A stretch of 64,000 nucleotides of DNA from an uncultured Aurantimonas sp. (GTDB lineage: Bacteria > Pseudomonadota > Alphaproteobacteria > Rhizobiales > Rhizobiaceae). Location: positions 1-64,000 of the forward strand of contig CANKZU010000010.1 in assembly GCA_947488615.1 (NCBI GenBank). The letters are read 5' to 3'. The notes below the pieces were generated by a model. That model was not told the origin of the DNA. It did not search any database and saw only the letters and a program-made list of their open reading frames with translations. Positions 19,904 through 30,670 of the stretch are shown here, in pieces (position 1 is the first letter of the stretch; the number at the start of each line of letters is the position of its first letter). The translations under genes were made by a program, and so were the position numbers.

Positions 19904-20551
19904 ATGAGCAGTCAGAAGAAGACATTTACGCGCCAGGGCTTCAAGACCGGCGAGAGCATCGTCTATCCGGCTCACGGCGTGGGCCAGATCGTCGCGATCG
20001 AGGAACAGGAAGTCGCGGGCATGAAGCTCGAACTGTTCGTCATCGACTTCGAGAAGGATAAGATGCGCCTGAAGGTGCCGGTCGCCAAGGCCGAGTCTGT
20101 CGGCATGCGCAAACTCTCCGAAACGGATTTCGTCGAGCGTTCGCTGAAGGTCGTGCAGGGACGCGCCCGGGTCAAGAAGACCATGTGGAGCCGCCGCGCC
20201 CAGGAATACGATGCGAAGATCAATTCCGGCGATTTGATTCAGATCGCCGAGGTGGTGCGCGATCTCTATCGCGCAGAGAGCCAGCCGGAGCAGTCCTATT
20301 CCGAACGCCAGCTCTATGAGGCCGCGCTCGGCCGGATGGCGCGCGAACTCGCCGCCGTCAACGAGGTGTCCGAGACGGAAGCGGTTCGCCTGATCGAGAC
20401 CAACCTCAACAAGGGTCCGAAGCGTCTCAGCAAGGCGGAAGCGGAGGCCGAAGCCGAAGCGAGCGAGGACGAGTCCGACGCCAATGGAGAGGCCGCAGCA
20501 GCCACTCCGGCGACCGAGACCAGCGAGACCGAGCAGGTAAAGGCCGCCTGA
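19904..20551 (+). CDS. CarD family transcriptional regulator
   Basis: ESIVYPAHGVGQIVAIEEQEVAG...MWSRRAQEYDAKINSGDL. Confidence 0.92.
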   Translation: MSSQKKTFTRQGFKTGESIVYPAHGVGQIVAIEEQEVAGMKLELFVIDFEKDKMRLKVPVAKAESVGMRKLSETDFVERSLKVVQGRARVKKTMWSRRAQEYDAKINSGDLIQIAEVVRDLYRAESQPEQSYSERQLYEAALGRMARELAAVNEVSETEAVRLIETNLNKGPKRLSKAEAEAEAEASEDESDANGEAAAATPATETSETEQVKAA

Positions 20552-20620
20552 CAGGCGCTTTATACGCCTGATCCCGGCACAACGAGGGTTGCACCATCAG
20601 AATCCTGTGCAACATCCAAT

Positions 20621-20652
20621 GAGGCCGGCCACTCGAACAGTGGGCCGGCCTC
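20621..20652 (+). terminator. Rho-independent-like terminator after the CarD gene
   Basis: GAGGCCGGCC-ACT...AGTG-GGCCGGCCTC hairpin followed by tcactccttt. Confidence 0.65.
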
Positions 20653-20978
20653 ACTCCTTTGCGCGACCGCTGGCAAGCGTGTTTGACAAATCCGCTGCGC
20701 GGTCCGTTGTGGCTGCGGAGAAGGGAAGTATTTCGCGATAGCGGCTTGTCAGCGATGGCCCGATTGCGCATGATGGATTAAGGCTGTTCACGATTTGCGA
20801 TTTTGGCTCGCGCATGAGCTTGCCCTTAAACTTTCCTCCTCTACATTCCCGCTAAAAAGTTTTCCCCTCCGGGAACGTTTGCGTGTGGTGCGCGTTTTGC
20901 ACAGACCAGGCGCGGATTCCCAAACAGCTTCGCGCAACAAGGCTCAAAAGCCTCGAAAGCTTGACTGGAGGGTAAGCA

Positions 20979-21845
20979 ATGAAATCCCAATCCGCCGGCC
21001 GCACCTTGATCCGCGCAGCTATGTCCGCGCCGTACCTCCAACGGGAGGAAGAGTACGACCTCGCCGTCCGCTGGAAAGAGCAGCACGATCAGGAAGCGCT
21101 TCACAAGATTACGTCCGCCCACATGCGGTTGGTCATCTCGATGGCCTCGAAATTCCGGCACTTCGGACTTGCCATGAGCGACCTCATCCAGGAAGGCCAT
21201 GTCGGCCTCCTGGAGGCGGCCGCGCGCTTCGAGCCGGAACGCGAAGTCCGTTTTTCCACCTATGCGACATGGTGGATCCGCGCCTCGATCCAGGACTACA
21301 TCCTGCGCAACTGGTCGATTGTCCGCGGCGGCACGTCGTCGGCGCAAAAGGCGCTCTTCTTCAACCTTCGCCGGCTGCGCGCACGGTTGAGCCAAGGCTC
21401 CGAGAGCTTGACCGGCGTCGCCATGTACCGCGAGATCGCGACGGCGCTGAAGGTTTCGGAAGGCGACGTGGCCTTGATGGATTCCCGCCTCTCCGGGCCG
21501 GATTCGTCGCTCAACGCGCCGCTGATGGAGGACGAATCCGGCAGCGCCGATCGTCAGGACTTCCTGGTCTCCAACGACCCCCTTCCCGATCAAATGGTCT
21601 CCGACTCGATCGACGACGAGCGCCGCGTCACATGGCTGAACAGCGCCCTGAATGTTCTGTCCGATCGTGAGCTGAAGATCATTCGCGAGCGCCGCCTGCA
21701 GGATGACGGCGCCACGCTGGAAGCGCTGGGACTGAAATTGGGAATTTCCAAGGAGCGTGTGCGGCAGATCGAGACGCGGGCGTTGGAAAAGCTCAGGGCT
21801 GCGTTGTTGGAGACGAACGCGGACCGGGCCGCCTACGTCAGCTGA
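20979..21845 (+). CDS. rpoH: RNA polymerase sigma-32 factor (RpoH, RpoH2-like)
   Basis: HMRLVISMASKFRHFGLAMSDLIQEGHVGLLEAAARFEP...FSTYATWWIRASIQDYILRNWSIVR. Confidence 0.92.
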   Translation: MKSQSAGRTLIRAAMSAPYLQREEEYDLAVRWKEQHDQEALHKITSAHMRLVISMASKFRHFGLAMSDLIQEGHVGLLEAAARFEPEREVRFSTYATWWIRASIQDYILRNWSIVRGGTSSAQKALFFNLRRLRARLSQGSESLTGVAMYREIATALKVSEGDVALMDSRLSGPDSSLNAPLMEDESGSADRQDFLVSNDPLPDQMVSDSIDDERRVTWLNSALNVLSDRELKIIRERRLQDDGATLEALGLKLGISKERVRQIETRALEKLRAALLETNADRAAYVS

Positions 21846-22074
21846 GCCAGCCCGCCTGACAGACTTGCCGATGGGCCGCCGGAAGGTGGCCCTTTGGTGT
21901 ATTCGGGCTCATACCAACCTGCGTTGCAGGTGGACAGCCCAGCGGCCCAGCGGCCCGAACGGGCCGTAGGCGGCGGGCACGGACGACGATTGCCGCGCCT
22001 CTGTATTTGCGGCTAGGGTTCACGCGATACACTGTCATCTGCTCGACACCAGCCGGACGATATCCAGACGCAAA

Positions 22075-22728
22075 ATGACTGATGCCACGCTCGCCAACCC
22101 ATTGGACGGACCATCCGACGGACGCTCCTCGGCCCCCTCGTTGAGACAATTTCTGCGCTCTGGAACCACCGTTCGACATGCTGCCCTCGACCGATTTTTC
22201 GAGGGCATGACCGACGCCTTGGACCCCGGCCTCTATCAGCGTTTCATAGCCATGAATTTTGCCGCGCATTCGGTCCTGGAACCGCTTCTTGACGGACATG
22301 CGGGGCTCGACGCGACGATCGGCGCAAATCCGCGGACCGTCCTCTTGCCAGCCCTTGCCGCGGACATGCAGCAAATGGGACTTCGCCCGGCCACTCCCAT
22401 CCCCTTCCCTGTTGGACCCGTCGGGCTCCCGGAGGCGGCGGGCATTGCCTATGTGCTCGACGGATCGCGGCTCGGCGCCCGGTTCATCCATCGTGATTTC
22501 GTCGCACGCGGCCTTGCCCGGCGATGGCCGGGCATCTCGTCCGCCTATCTGGAGGCGGCGGCGCTCGCCGACAGTTTCCGAGACCGGATGATCGACCTGT
22601 CGGCCGCCATACGCGGCGCGCCCCATCGCGTCCGCGCGCTCGCGGCGGCCAACGCCGCTTTCGCTCTATTCGAGGCCGCGATCACCCGCGTCTCGCCCCC
22701 ATCCGAATACGGGAACGTCCCATCGTGA
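22075..22728 (+). CDS. biliverdin-producing heme oxygenase
   Basis: TTVRHAALDRFFEGM...GIAYVLDGSRLGARFI; GTGA overlap with the downstream phytochrome gene. Confidence 0.85.
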   Translation: MTDATLANPLDGPSDGRSSAPSLRQFLRSGTTVRHAALDRFFEGMTDALDPGLYQRFIAMNFAAHSVLEPLLDGHAGLDATIGANPRTVLLPALAADMQQMGLRPATPIPFPVGPVGLPEAAGIAYVLDGSRLGARFIHRDFVARGLARRWPGISSAYLEAAALADSFRDRMIDLSAAIRGAPHRVRALAAANAAFALFEAAITRVSPPSEYGNVPS

Positions 22729-25319
22729 ACACCGACGCCGCGCTTGCCTATCAGGTCGATCTGTCGAACTGCGATCGTGAGCCCATTCATCTGCTGGGTC
22801 GCATTCAGGAATTCGGTTTTCTGATCGCGGTCACCTCGGACTGGTTGATCCGGCACGTGTCGGTCAATATCGGCGATTTCGTCGGCAAATCGGCGGACGA
22901 ACTTCTCGGCTCACCGATCGCCGCCATCTTGCCGACATCGACGGTGCATGCCGTCAGGGGGCGCTTGCAGGTGCTGTCGAACAACGACGGTTCGGAGCGG
23001 CTCTTCGCGGTCGATGTGTTTGAGAACGGCCAGTATTTCGACATCGCCATCCACTTGTCCGGCGATTCGATCGTCCTGGAAATGGAGCCGGCCTCCGCGC
23101 GACGCTCGGCCGATTCCGGCGCTCTGGTCAAGGCGATGATATTGCGTATCCAGAAAGCGCCCGATCTGGAAACGCTCTATCGCGAATGCGTGCGGCAATT
23201 GCGGGCCGTGACCGGCTTCGACCGGGTCATGCTCTATCGATTTCATGGCGACGGGGCCGGTGCAGTCATCGCCGAATCCGTGCGCGGCGGCTACGAAACC
23301 TTTCTCGGCCTCAATTATCCGGCGAGCGATATTCCGCAGCAGGCGCGCGCTCTGTACATCCGCAACCAGATCCGGATCATCGCCAATGTCGATGCCGAAC
23401 CGGTCCCCATCACGCCCGCGCTGAGCCCCGACGGGAAACCGCTGGATCTCTCGCTCTCGCTGCTGCGGGCGGTTTCGCCCATTCACGTCGAGTACCTCAA
23501 GAACATGGGGGTTTCTGCCTCGATGTCGATCTCGATCGTGATCGACGGCAAGCTCTGGGGCCTGTTCGCGCTGCATCATTACGCGGCACGGCATTTACCG
23601 ATGGAGTTGCGAAGCGCCATCGAGCTCTTCGGCCAGATGGCCTCCTTCGTCATCGAGGGCCGGATTCACAAGGAGCGTCGTGAGGCAGACGAGACGGCGC
23701 GCAACCTGCACGATCGCTACATCGGCAAACTCGTCGCGACGACGCCATCGGTCGCGGCGCTCGCCGACCATGCCGACGAGTTGCGCGACTTCATCACCTG
23801 CGACGGGTTCGCGGCTTGGGCGGACGACGAGGCCAGAACTTTTGGTCAGTGTCCGAACCAGCAGGAGATCGCCGAACTCGCGCGGTTTCTCAACCGTGCC
23901 TCCGCCAGCAAGGTCTATGCGAGCGACAGGCTGAGCGAGGCCTGTCCGGATGCCGCCGCTTTCCACGATCGGGCCGCCGGCATGTTGGCGATCCCGCTTT
24001 CCCGCATCCCACGGGATTACCTTATGTTCTTCCGCAAGGAGATCGTGCAGACCGTCAGCTGGGCCGGCGACCCCACCAAGAAGCAGTCTGTCATGGGGCC
24101 GAACGGGCCAAGGCTGACGCCACGCGAGAGCTTCGAGGTCTGGAAGGAGACGGTGGTCGGCAGGAGTTATGGCTGGACCGAAGCCGAGATGAAGAGGGCC
24201 GAGGCGTTGCGGGTTTCGCTTCTGGAAGTGCTGTTGCACTTCAACGAAGAGAACGAGCGAACCCGCGATCTCGCCGCCCAGCATCAGGAATTCGTCATCG
24301 CCGAACTCAATCACCGGGTTCGCAACATCCTCAGCCTGATCCGCGCCCTGGTCGGGCAAAGCCAGGCGGGCGCCAGTTCGGTCGACGAGTTCGGCGGCAT
24401 CATCGGTGGGCGCATCCAGGCACTGGCACGGGCGCACGACCAGATCACCCGCCAGACCTATGTCGCCCAAAGCCTGGGCGACATTATCCGGACCGAGTTG
24501 CAGGCCTATGTCGGGCGGAACACCAGCGGCGTTCATCTCGACGGGCCGGACATCTTCATCGAGGCGAACGCCTTTTCCACCCTGGCGCTGGTATTCCACG
24601 AAATGGTCACCAATTCGGCGAAATACGGCGCGCTTGCCGATACGAAGGGTGTCGTGCACGTCGACTGGACGATCGCGGCAGACGGCTCATGCGATATCCG
24701 TTGGCAGGAGAGCGATGGGCCGCCGGTCACCCCGCCCACACGCCGCGGCTTCGGATCGACCATCATCGAGCGCGCGATTCCCCATGACCTCGGCGGCGAA
24801 GCAGAGGTGAATTATCCAAAGTCAGGTCTGATCGCCCGCTTCCTGTTGCCGGCGTCGGCCTTCCACCTGGACAGCGGCGATCAGAAGCGTCCGAATGCAC
24901 AGATGCAGCTCCAGAACACCGTCGCGACGAACGATCCCGTGACATTGACGGGTCTCAGGGGTCTCATCGTCGAGGACAGCGTCATCATCGCGCTCGACAC
25001 TGAGCAATTGCTGCTCGACAACGGCATGGAAAGGGTTTTCACGGCCGCCAACCTTGCCGAGGCCCGCCAGCTCATCGAGAGTGAATCCTTCGACGTGGCG
25101 TTGCTCGACGTCAATCTTGGTACTGAAACCAGCTTTTCCCTGATCGGACCGCTCAACCGTAAGAACGTCCCCTTCGTCTTCGTCACCGGTTACGGTGAGC
25201 GACTGGAAATGCCCGAAGACAACCCTCCCGATGTCGAGGCTATCCGCAAGCCATTTGCCGGACATGAAGTGGTGGAGGCGATCGCGCGGGCCGCAGCGCG
25301 TCGCAAGGGCGAGCGATAA
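22725..25319 (+). CDS. bacteriophytochrome PAS-GAF-PHY-HWE histidine kinase with C-terminal receiver domain
   Basis: N-terminal LSNCDREPIHLLGRIQ biliverdin Cys, YPASDIPQQARALY, PRESFEVWKE PHY tongue, ELNHRVRNILSLIRAL HWE-type H box, receiver ending VFVTGYG...KPF. Confidence 0.92.
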   Translation: MNTDAALAYQVDLSNCDREPIHLLGRIQEFGFLIAVTSDWLIRHVSVNIGDFVGKSADELLGSPIAAILPTSTVHAVRGRLQVLSNNDGSERLFAVDVFENGQYFDIAIHLSGDSIVLEMEPASARRSADSGALVKAMILRIQKAPDLETLYRECVRQLRAVTGFDRVMLYRFHGDGAGAVIAESVRGGYETFLGLNYPASDIPQQARALYIRNQIRIIANVDAEPVPITPALSPDGKPLDLSLSLLRAVSPIHVEYLKNMGVSASMSISIVIDGKLWGLFALHHYAARHLPMELRSAIELFGQMASFVIEGRIHKERREADETARNLHDRYIGKLVATTPSVAALADHADELRDFITCDGFAAWADDEARTFGQCPNQQEIAELARFLNRASASKVYASDRLSEACPDAAAFHDRAAGMLAIPLSRIPRDYLMFFRKEIVQTVSWAGDPTKKQSVMGPNGPRLTPRESFEVWKETVVGRSYGWTEAEMKRAEALRVSLLEVLLHFNEENERTRDLAAQHQEFVIAELNHRVRNILSLIRALVGQSQAGASSVDEFGGIIGGRIQALARAHDQITRQTYVAQSLGDIIRTELQAYVGRNTSGVHLDGPDIFIEANAFSTLALVFHEMVTNSAKYGALADTKGVVHVDWTIAADGSCDIRWQESDGPPVTPPTRRGFGSTIIERAIPHDLGGEAEVNYPKSGLIARFLLPASAFHLDSGDQKRPNAQMQLQNTVATNDPVTLTGLRGLIVEDSVIIALDTEQLLLDNGMERVFTAANLAEARQLIESESFDVALLDVNLGTETSFSLIGPLNRKNVPFVFVTGYGERLEMPEDNPPDVEAIRKPFAGHEVVEAIARAAARRKGER

Positions 25320-25340
25320 ACGCCTCCTGATAGGATGGGG

Positions 25341-25373
25341 ATTGAGTTTTTCCGGGGTATGGAAAAATTCAAT
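25341..25373. repeat. AT-rich inverted repeat upstream of zwf
   Basis: ATTGAGTTTTTCC-ggggtat-GGAAAAATTCAAT, 12/13 complementary. Confidence 0.6.
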
Positions 25374-25436
25374 CGATTAGACTAAGCAGATCGCGTGCGC
25401 GGCCGATGTGGGTCCCCCACGACAGAAAGACGAGCG

Positions 25437-26915
25437 ATGTCCAGCCAGATCATACCCGTCGAGCCATTCGACTACGTCGTCTTCGGCGGCAATGGCGACC
25501 TTGCGGAACGCAAGCTACTGCCGGCACTCTACCATCGCGATCATGATGGCCAGATACCCGACGACTCGCGCATCATCGGCGCGTCCCGCAGCGAGATATC
25601 CGACGAGGATTACCGCGCCTTCGCCCGCCAATCCATCGCCAAGCATGTCGATGCGGCCGACATGCATGAGGTGTCGATCGACCGTTTCCTGTCGCGGCTC
25701 CACTATCGCAAGGTCGACGCGCGCGCCGACGAAGGCTGGGGCGACTTGCGCGCCCTGCTCGACGAGGCGGGAGAAGACCGCGTCCGGGCGTTCTACCTGG
25801 CAGTCGGTCCTTCGTTGTTCGCCGATTTCGCCAGGCAGATCGCGGAAAAGGGCCTGTCGAGTCCGAATATGCGGCTGGTCGTCGAAAAGCCCGTCGGTCG
25901 CGATCTGAAATCGGCCTGCGAGCTCAACCGCATCATCGCCGAACACTTCACCGAGGAGCAGGTCTTCCGCATCGACCACTACCTCGGCAAGGAAACCGTG
26001 CAGAATCTGATGGTGCTGCGCTTCGCCAACGCGCTTTACGAGCCGATCTGGAATTCGGCGCATATCGATCATGTGCAGATCACCGTCGCCGAATCGGTCG
26101 GCCTGGAAGGTCGCGCCGGCTATTACGACAAGTCAGGCGCGTTGCGGGACATGGTGCAGAACCATATCGTCCAGCTGATGTGCCTGGTCGCGCTCGAGCC
26201 GCCCTCGGCCCTCGACGCCGACGCGCTCCGCGACGAAAAGCTGAAGGTGTTGCGCGCGCTGCGTCCGATCGACGCCTCGAATGTCGAAAGCCGCACGGTG
26301 CGGGGCCAGTACAAGGCGGGCGCCTCCGACGGAGGCGCGGTCAAGAGCTATCTCGACGATCTCGGCAACGGCGAGAGCAACACCGAAACCTTCGTCGCGA
26401 TCAAGGCGGAGATCAACAATTGGCGCTGGGCTGGCGTGCCGTTCTATTTGCGCACCGGCAAGCGGCTGTCGGAACGCATGTCGGAGATCGTCGTCACCTT
26501 CCGGCCAATCCCGCATTCGATCTTTGCCGGAGCCGCCGGCAATATCGTCCAGAACCAGCTGGTCATGCGCCTGCAGCCCAACGAGGGCGTCAAGCAATGG
26601 CTGATGATCAAGGACCCGGGTCCCGGCGGCATGCGGCTCCGTCACGTACCGCTCGACATGAGCTTCGCCGAGTCGTTCCGGGTGCGCAATCCAGACGCCT
26701 ATGAGCGCCTGCTGATGGACGTCATCCGCGGCAACCAGACGTTGTTCATGCGGCGCGACGAGGTCGAGGCCGCCTGGAACTGGGTCGACCCGATCCTGGA
26801 GGCTTGGGAGGAGAAGGGCATGAAGCCGCAGGGCTACACCGCCGGCACATGGGGGCCATCCTCCGGCGTCGCGCTGATCGAACGCGACGGACGCACCTGG
26901 CACGAGCCCGATTGA
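25437..26915 (+). CDS. zwf: glucose-6-phosphate 1-dehydrogenase
   Basis: FGGNGDLAERKLLPALY, RIDHYLGKETVQNLMVLRFAN. Confidence 0.96.
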   Translation: MSSQIIPVEPFDYVVFGGNGDLAERKLLPALYHRDHDGQIPDDSRIIGASRSEISDEDYRAFARQSIAKHVDAADMHEVSIDRFLSRLHYRKVDARADEGWGDLRALLDEAGEDRVRAFYLAVGPSLFADFARQIAEKGLSSPNMRLVVEKPVGRDLKSACELNRIIAEHFTEEQVFRIDHYLGKETVQNLMVLRFANALYEPIWNSAHIDHVQITVAESVGLEGRAGYYDKSGALRDMVQNHIVQLMCLVALEPPSALDADALRDEKLKVLRALRPIDASNVESRTVRGQYKAGASDGGAVKSYLDDLGNGESNTETFVAIKAEINNWRWAGVPFYLRTGKRLSERMSEIVVTFRPIPHSIFAGAAGNIVQNQLVMRLQPNEGVKQWLMIKDPGPGGMRLRHVPLDMSFAESFRVRNPDAYERLLMDVIRGNQTLFMRRDEVEAAWNWVDPILEAWEEKGMKPQGYTAGTWGPSSGVALIERDGRTWHEPD

Positions 26916-27631
26916 TGGATGCGATGATCCCCGCCCCCGTCCTGCATCGCTATCAAACGCGCGAGGCGCTCGCCGAAGCGCTGGCCACCGGCGTCGCCGC
27001 CGTGCTCGCCGGCGCGATCGCCACCCGCGGCTCGGCGACGCTGGCGGTCTCCGGCGGCTCGACGCCGAAGCGCTTCTTCGAGCGGCTGGCCGAAGCCGAC
27101 ATCGATTGGTGTAACGTCCGCGTCACGCTGGTCGATGAGCGCTGGGTCCCGGAAACCAACGAGCGGTCGAACGCGGCCATGCTGCGCCGGCACCTGCTCA
27201 AGAACGGCGCGGCGCAAGCTCGTTTCGTGCCGCTCTACCTGGATGCCCCGACACCGGAAGACGCGCTGACCGACCTCGGCGAGCGGTTCCAGCGGCTGGC
27301 CCGTCCCTTCGACGCGGCGATCCTGGGCATGGGCGCCGACGGCCATACCGCCTCGTTCTTCCCGGACGCCGACAATCTGGCCCAGGCGATCGACATGGCG
27401 ACCAACGAGCCGGTCGTTGCGATCCGCGCGCCGGGAGCCGGCGAACCGCGCGTGACCCTGACGCTGCCGCTGCTGGTCGACGCGCGCCTTCTCGCTCTCC
27501 ATATCGAGGGGGAGGAAAAGCTGGCCGTCTACGAGACGGCGCTCAAGGACGGCGCGGCAATGGACCTCCCGGTTCGAGCGGTGCTGCGGGCACCGCGGAG
27601 CGAGCCGCTGAACGTATTCTGGGCGCCCTGA
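26915..27631 (+). CDS. pgl: 6-phosphogluconolactonase
   Basis: VSGGSTPKRFFERL, TLVDERWVPETNERSN, LGMGADGHTASFFP; start overlaps zwf stop. Confidence 0.95.
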   Translation: MDAMIPAPVLHRYQTREALAEALATGVAAVLAGAIATRGSATLAVSGGSTPKRFFERLAEADIDWCNVRVTLVDERWVPETNERSNAAMLRRHLLKNGAAQARFVPLYLDAPTPEDALTDLGERFQRLARPFDAAILGMGADGHTASFFPDADNLAQAIDMATNEPVVAIRAPGAGEPRVTLTLPLLVDARLLALHIEGEEKLAVYETALKDGAAMDLPVRAVLRAPRSEPLNVFWAP

Positions 27632-27658
27632 CTTCCTCTTGCCAAGAAGGTCGACACC

Positions 27659-29476
27659 ATGACCGCAGATCCTCGCATCGAAGCCATCACCGACCGCATC
27701 CGCGAGCGCTCGGCGCCGACCCGCGACGCCTACGTCGCGCGCATCACCGCCAAGGGTGCCGAGGGGCCGAAGCGCTCGACGCTGTCCTGCGGCAATCTCG
27801 CGCACGGCTTCGCCGCCTGCGGTCCGGTGGACAAGGACCGGCTGTCCGACGGCCAGACGCCCAATCTCGGCATCGTCACCGCCTATAACGACATGCTCTC
27901 GGCCCATCAGCCGTTCGAGCGCTTTCCCGAACTGATCCGCGACGCGGCGCGCGAAATGGGCGCCACCGCACAGGTCGCCTCCGGCGTTCCGGCGATGTGC
28001 GACGGCGTCACCCAGGGACAGGGCGGCATGGAGCTGTCGCTGTTTTCGCGCGACGTGATCGCCATGGCCGCGGCGGTCGGCCTCTCGCACGACATGTTCG
28101 ACGCGGCCGTCTATCTCGGCGTCTGCGACAAGATCGTGCCGGGCCTGACCATCGCGGCGCTGACCTTCGGCCATCTGCCGGCGATCTTCGTCCCGGCCGG
28201 GCCGATGACCACCGGGCTTCCGAACGACGAGAAGGCCCGCATCCGTCAGCTCTACGCGGAAGGCAAGGTCGGCCGCGACGAACTGCTCGAGGCCGAGTCC
28301 CAGTCCTACCACGGGCCCGGCACCTGCACCTTCTACGGCACCGCGAACTCCAACCAGATGCTGATGGAGATCATGGGCCTGCACACGCCGGGCTCCTCCT
28401 TCGTCAATCCGAACACGCCGCTGCGCGATGCCCTGACCAGGGAGGCGACGAAGCGGGCGCTTGCCATCACCGCGCTCGGCAACGAATATACGCCGGCCGG
28501 GCTGGTCGTCGACGAGCGCGCCGTGGTCAACGGCGTCGTCGGCCTGCACGCCACCGGCGGCTCGACCAACCACACCATGCATCTCGTCGCGATGGCGGCC
28601 GCGGCCGGGATCAAGCTGACCTGGCAGGACATTTCCGACCTGTCGGACGCAACACCGTTGCTGGCGCGGGTCTACCCGAACGGCCTCGCCGACGTGAACC
28701 ACTTCCAGGCCGCCGGCGGCATGGGCTTCCTGATCCGCGAACTGCTCGGCCGGGGGCTGCTGCACGAGGACGTCCGCACCGCCTGGGGCAACGGCTTGAG
28801 CGCCTACGCCGTCGAGGCCCGGCTCGCCGACGATGGGCAATCGGTGACGCGCGTGGCGGCGACGACGGAGAGCGGCGACCCGAAGGTGCTGACCACCCCC
28901 GATCAGCCGTTTTCATCGAATGGCGGCGTCCGGATGCTGACCGGCAACATGGGCAAGGCCGTGATCAAGGTCTCGGCGGTCAAGCCCGAGCGCCGCCTCG
29001 TCGAGGCGCCGGCCAAGATCTTCCACGACCAGAACGATCTGAAGGCGGCTTTTGACTCCGGCGAGCTCAATCAGGATTTCGTCGCCGTGGTCCGCTTCCA
29101 GGGACCGAAGGCCAACGGTATGCCAGAGCTGCACAAGCTGACGCCTTTTCTGGGCGTGCTCCTGGATCGCGGCCACAAGGTCGCGCTGGTCACCGACGGC
29201 CGGATGTCGGGCGCGTCGGGCAAGGTGCCTGCGGCGATCCATGTGACGCCGGAAGCCAAGGCCGGCGGCGCTATCGCCCGGATCCGGGAAGGCGACATGA
29301 TCCGGCTCGACGGCGAAAACGGCACGCTTGAAATCCTGGTCGACGCGGCGGAACTCGATGCCCGCGAGCCGGCCAAGCCGGATCTGACCGGCAACGAATT
29401 CGGGCTGGGGCGCGAGTTGTTCGCAGCCTTCCGAGCAGCTGTCGGCACCGCCGACAACGGCGCCAGCGTCTTCTGA
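27659..29476 (+). CDS. edd: phosphogluconate dehydratase
   Basis: 605 aa; [51 protein letters not shown]. Confidence 0.95.
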   Translation: MTADPRIEAITDRIRERSAPTRDAYVARITAKGAEGPKRSTLSCGNLAHGFAACGPVDKDRLSDGQTPNLGIVTAYNDMLSAHQPFERFPELIRDAAREMGATAQVASGVPAMCDGVTQGQGGMELSLFSRDVIAMAAAVGLSHDMFDAAVYLGVCDKIVPGLTIAALTFGHLPAIFVPAGPMTTGLPNDEKARIRQLYAEGKVGRDELLEAESQSYHGPGTCTFYGTANSNQMLMEIMGLHTPGSSFVNPNTPLRDALTREATKRALAITALGNEYTPAGLVVDERAVVNGVVGLHATGGSTNHTMHLVAMAAAAGIKLTWQDISDLSDATPLLARVYPNGLADVNHFQAAGGMGFLIRELLGRGLLHEDVRTAWGNGLSAYAVEARLADDGQSVTRVAATTESGDPKVLTTPDQPFSSNGGVRMLTGNMGKAVIKVSAVKPERRLVEAPAKIFHDQNDLKAAFDSGELNQDFVAVVRFQGPKANGMPELHKLTPFLGVLLDRGHKVALVTDGRMSGASGKVPAAIHVTPEAKAGGAIARIREGDMIRLDGENGTLEILVDAAELDAREPAKPDLTGNEFGLGRELFAAFRAAVGTADNGASVF

Positions 29477-29523
29477 CGCGAACAGGGATCGCCGCTTTCG
29501 GCGGTGTCCCTTGTCTGTGACCG

Positions 29524-30636
29524 TCAGGCGGCGACGCGCTGCGGCGCCGTGCGCATCGCCTTGCCGTCCTCGCCGAACAGCCGCATCGCGTCGGGGTCGG
29601 CCGTCAACGCGACGGTGGTCCCACGCTCGATCGTCACCTCCCCCGGCAGTTTGACGACGAAAGGCTCGTCGGTGCGGCCGATGTCGACATAGACCAGCGT
29701 GACTTCGCCGAGCGACTCCGTCAGCAACACCTCGCCGCTGAACGGCGCGTCCGGACTGTCGGACAAAACGAGATTTTCCGGCCGGATGCCGAGATGGCCC
29801 TCGGTGCCCTTCGCGTCTGGCGGCGACGCGATCGGCAGCGTCACCGAGCGGCCGCCCGTCGGCAGCACCCGGGTTTGCTGCCCTGTCTCTTCGATCGTCG
29901 CGGGCAGAATGTTCATCGAGGGCGAGCCGAGGAAGCGGGCGACGAAGAGATTGTCCGGCCGGTTGTAAAGCTCCATCGGCGATCCGACCTGCTCGACATA
30001 ACCCTTGTTGAGAACCACGATCTTGTCGGCGAGGGTCATCGCCTCGACCTGATCATGGGTAACATACACCATCGTCGTGCCGGCCATGCGCTCATGCAGC
30101 CGGGCGATCTCGATCCGGGTCTGGACGCGCAGCGCGGCGTCGAGGTTGGACAGTGGCTCGTCGAACAGGAAGACCTTCGGATTGCGGGTGATCGCCCGCC
30201 CGATGGCGACACGCTGGCGCTGACCGCCCGAAAGCGCCTTGGGCAGCCGGTCGAGATAAGGCTCGATCTGCAGGATCTCCGCGGCCTCGCGAACCCGCCT
30301 GTCGACTTCCTCCTTGGAGTTGTTCTTCTCCAGCTTCAGGCCGAACGCCATGTTGTCGTAGACATTCATGTGCGGGTAGAGCGCGTAGGACTGGAACACC
30401 ATGGCGATGCCGCGCTCCTTCGGGGTCCGGCCGTTGACGACCTCGCCGTCGATCTCGAGCGTCCCGCCGGTGATGTCCTCGAGGCCCGCGATCACCCGCA
30501 AAAGGGTGGATTTGCCGCAGCCGGACGGGCCGACGAAGACGATGAACTCGCCTGGCTCGATATCGAGATCGATACCGTGCAGCACCTGCACCTGTCCGTA
30601 GGCCTTCCTGATGCCGGTGAGCTTGACGTTCGCCAT
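29524..30636 (-). CDS. aglK: sugar ABC transporter ATP-binding protein (AglK/UgpC type)
   Basis: GPSGCGKSTLLRVIAG, LSGGQRQRVAIGRAI, operon context. Confidence 0.88.
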   Translation of the reverse strand: MANVKLTGIRKAYGQVQVLHGIDLDIEPGEFIVFVGPSGCGKSTLLRVIAGLEDITGGTLEIDGEVVNGRTPKERGIAMVFQSYALYPHMNVYDNMAFGLKLEKNNSKEEVDRRVREAAEILQIEPYLDRLPKALSGGQRQRVAIGRAITRNPKVFLFDEPLSNLDAALRVQTRIEIARLHERMAGTTMVYVTHDQVEAMTLADKIVVLNKGYVEQVGSPMELYNRPDNLFVARFLGSPSMNILPATIEETGQQTRVLPTGGRSVTLPIASPPDAKGTEGHLGIRPENLVLSDSPDAPFSGEVLLTESLGEVTLVYVDIGRTDEPFVVKLPGEVTIERGTTVALTADPDAMRLFGEDGKAMRTAPQRVAA

Positions 30637-30670
30637 GGTCCTGTCTCCCTTCCAGCCGCGCGCGCTTGCC

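Noticed and set aside
26834-28840. 668-aa minus-strand ORF opposite pgl/edd
   Set aside because: Shadow ORF from high GC3; Arg/Gly/Asp/His-rich composition with no family resemblance, opposite well-supported genes.
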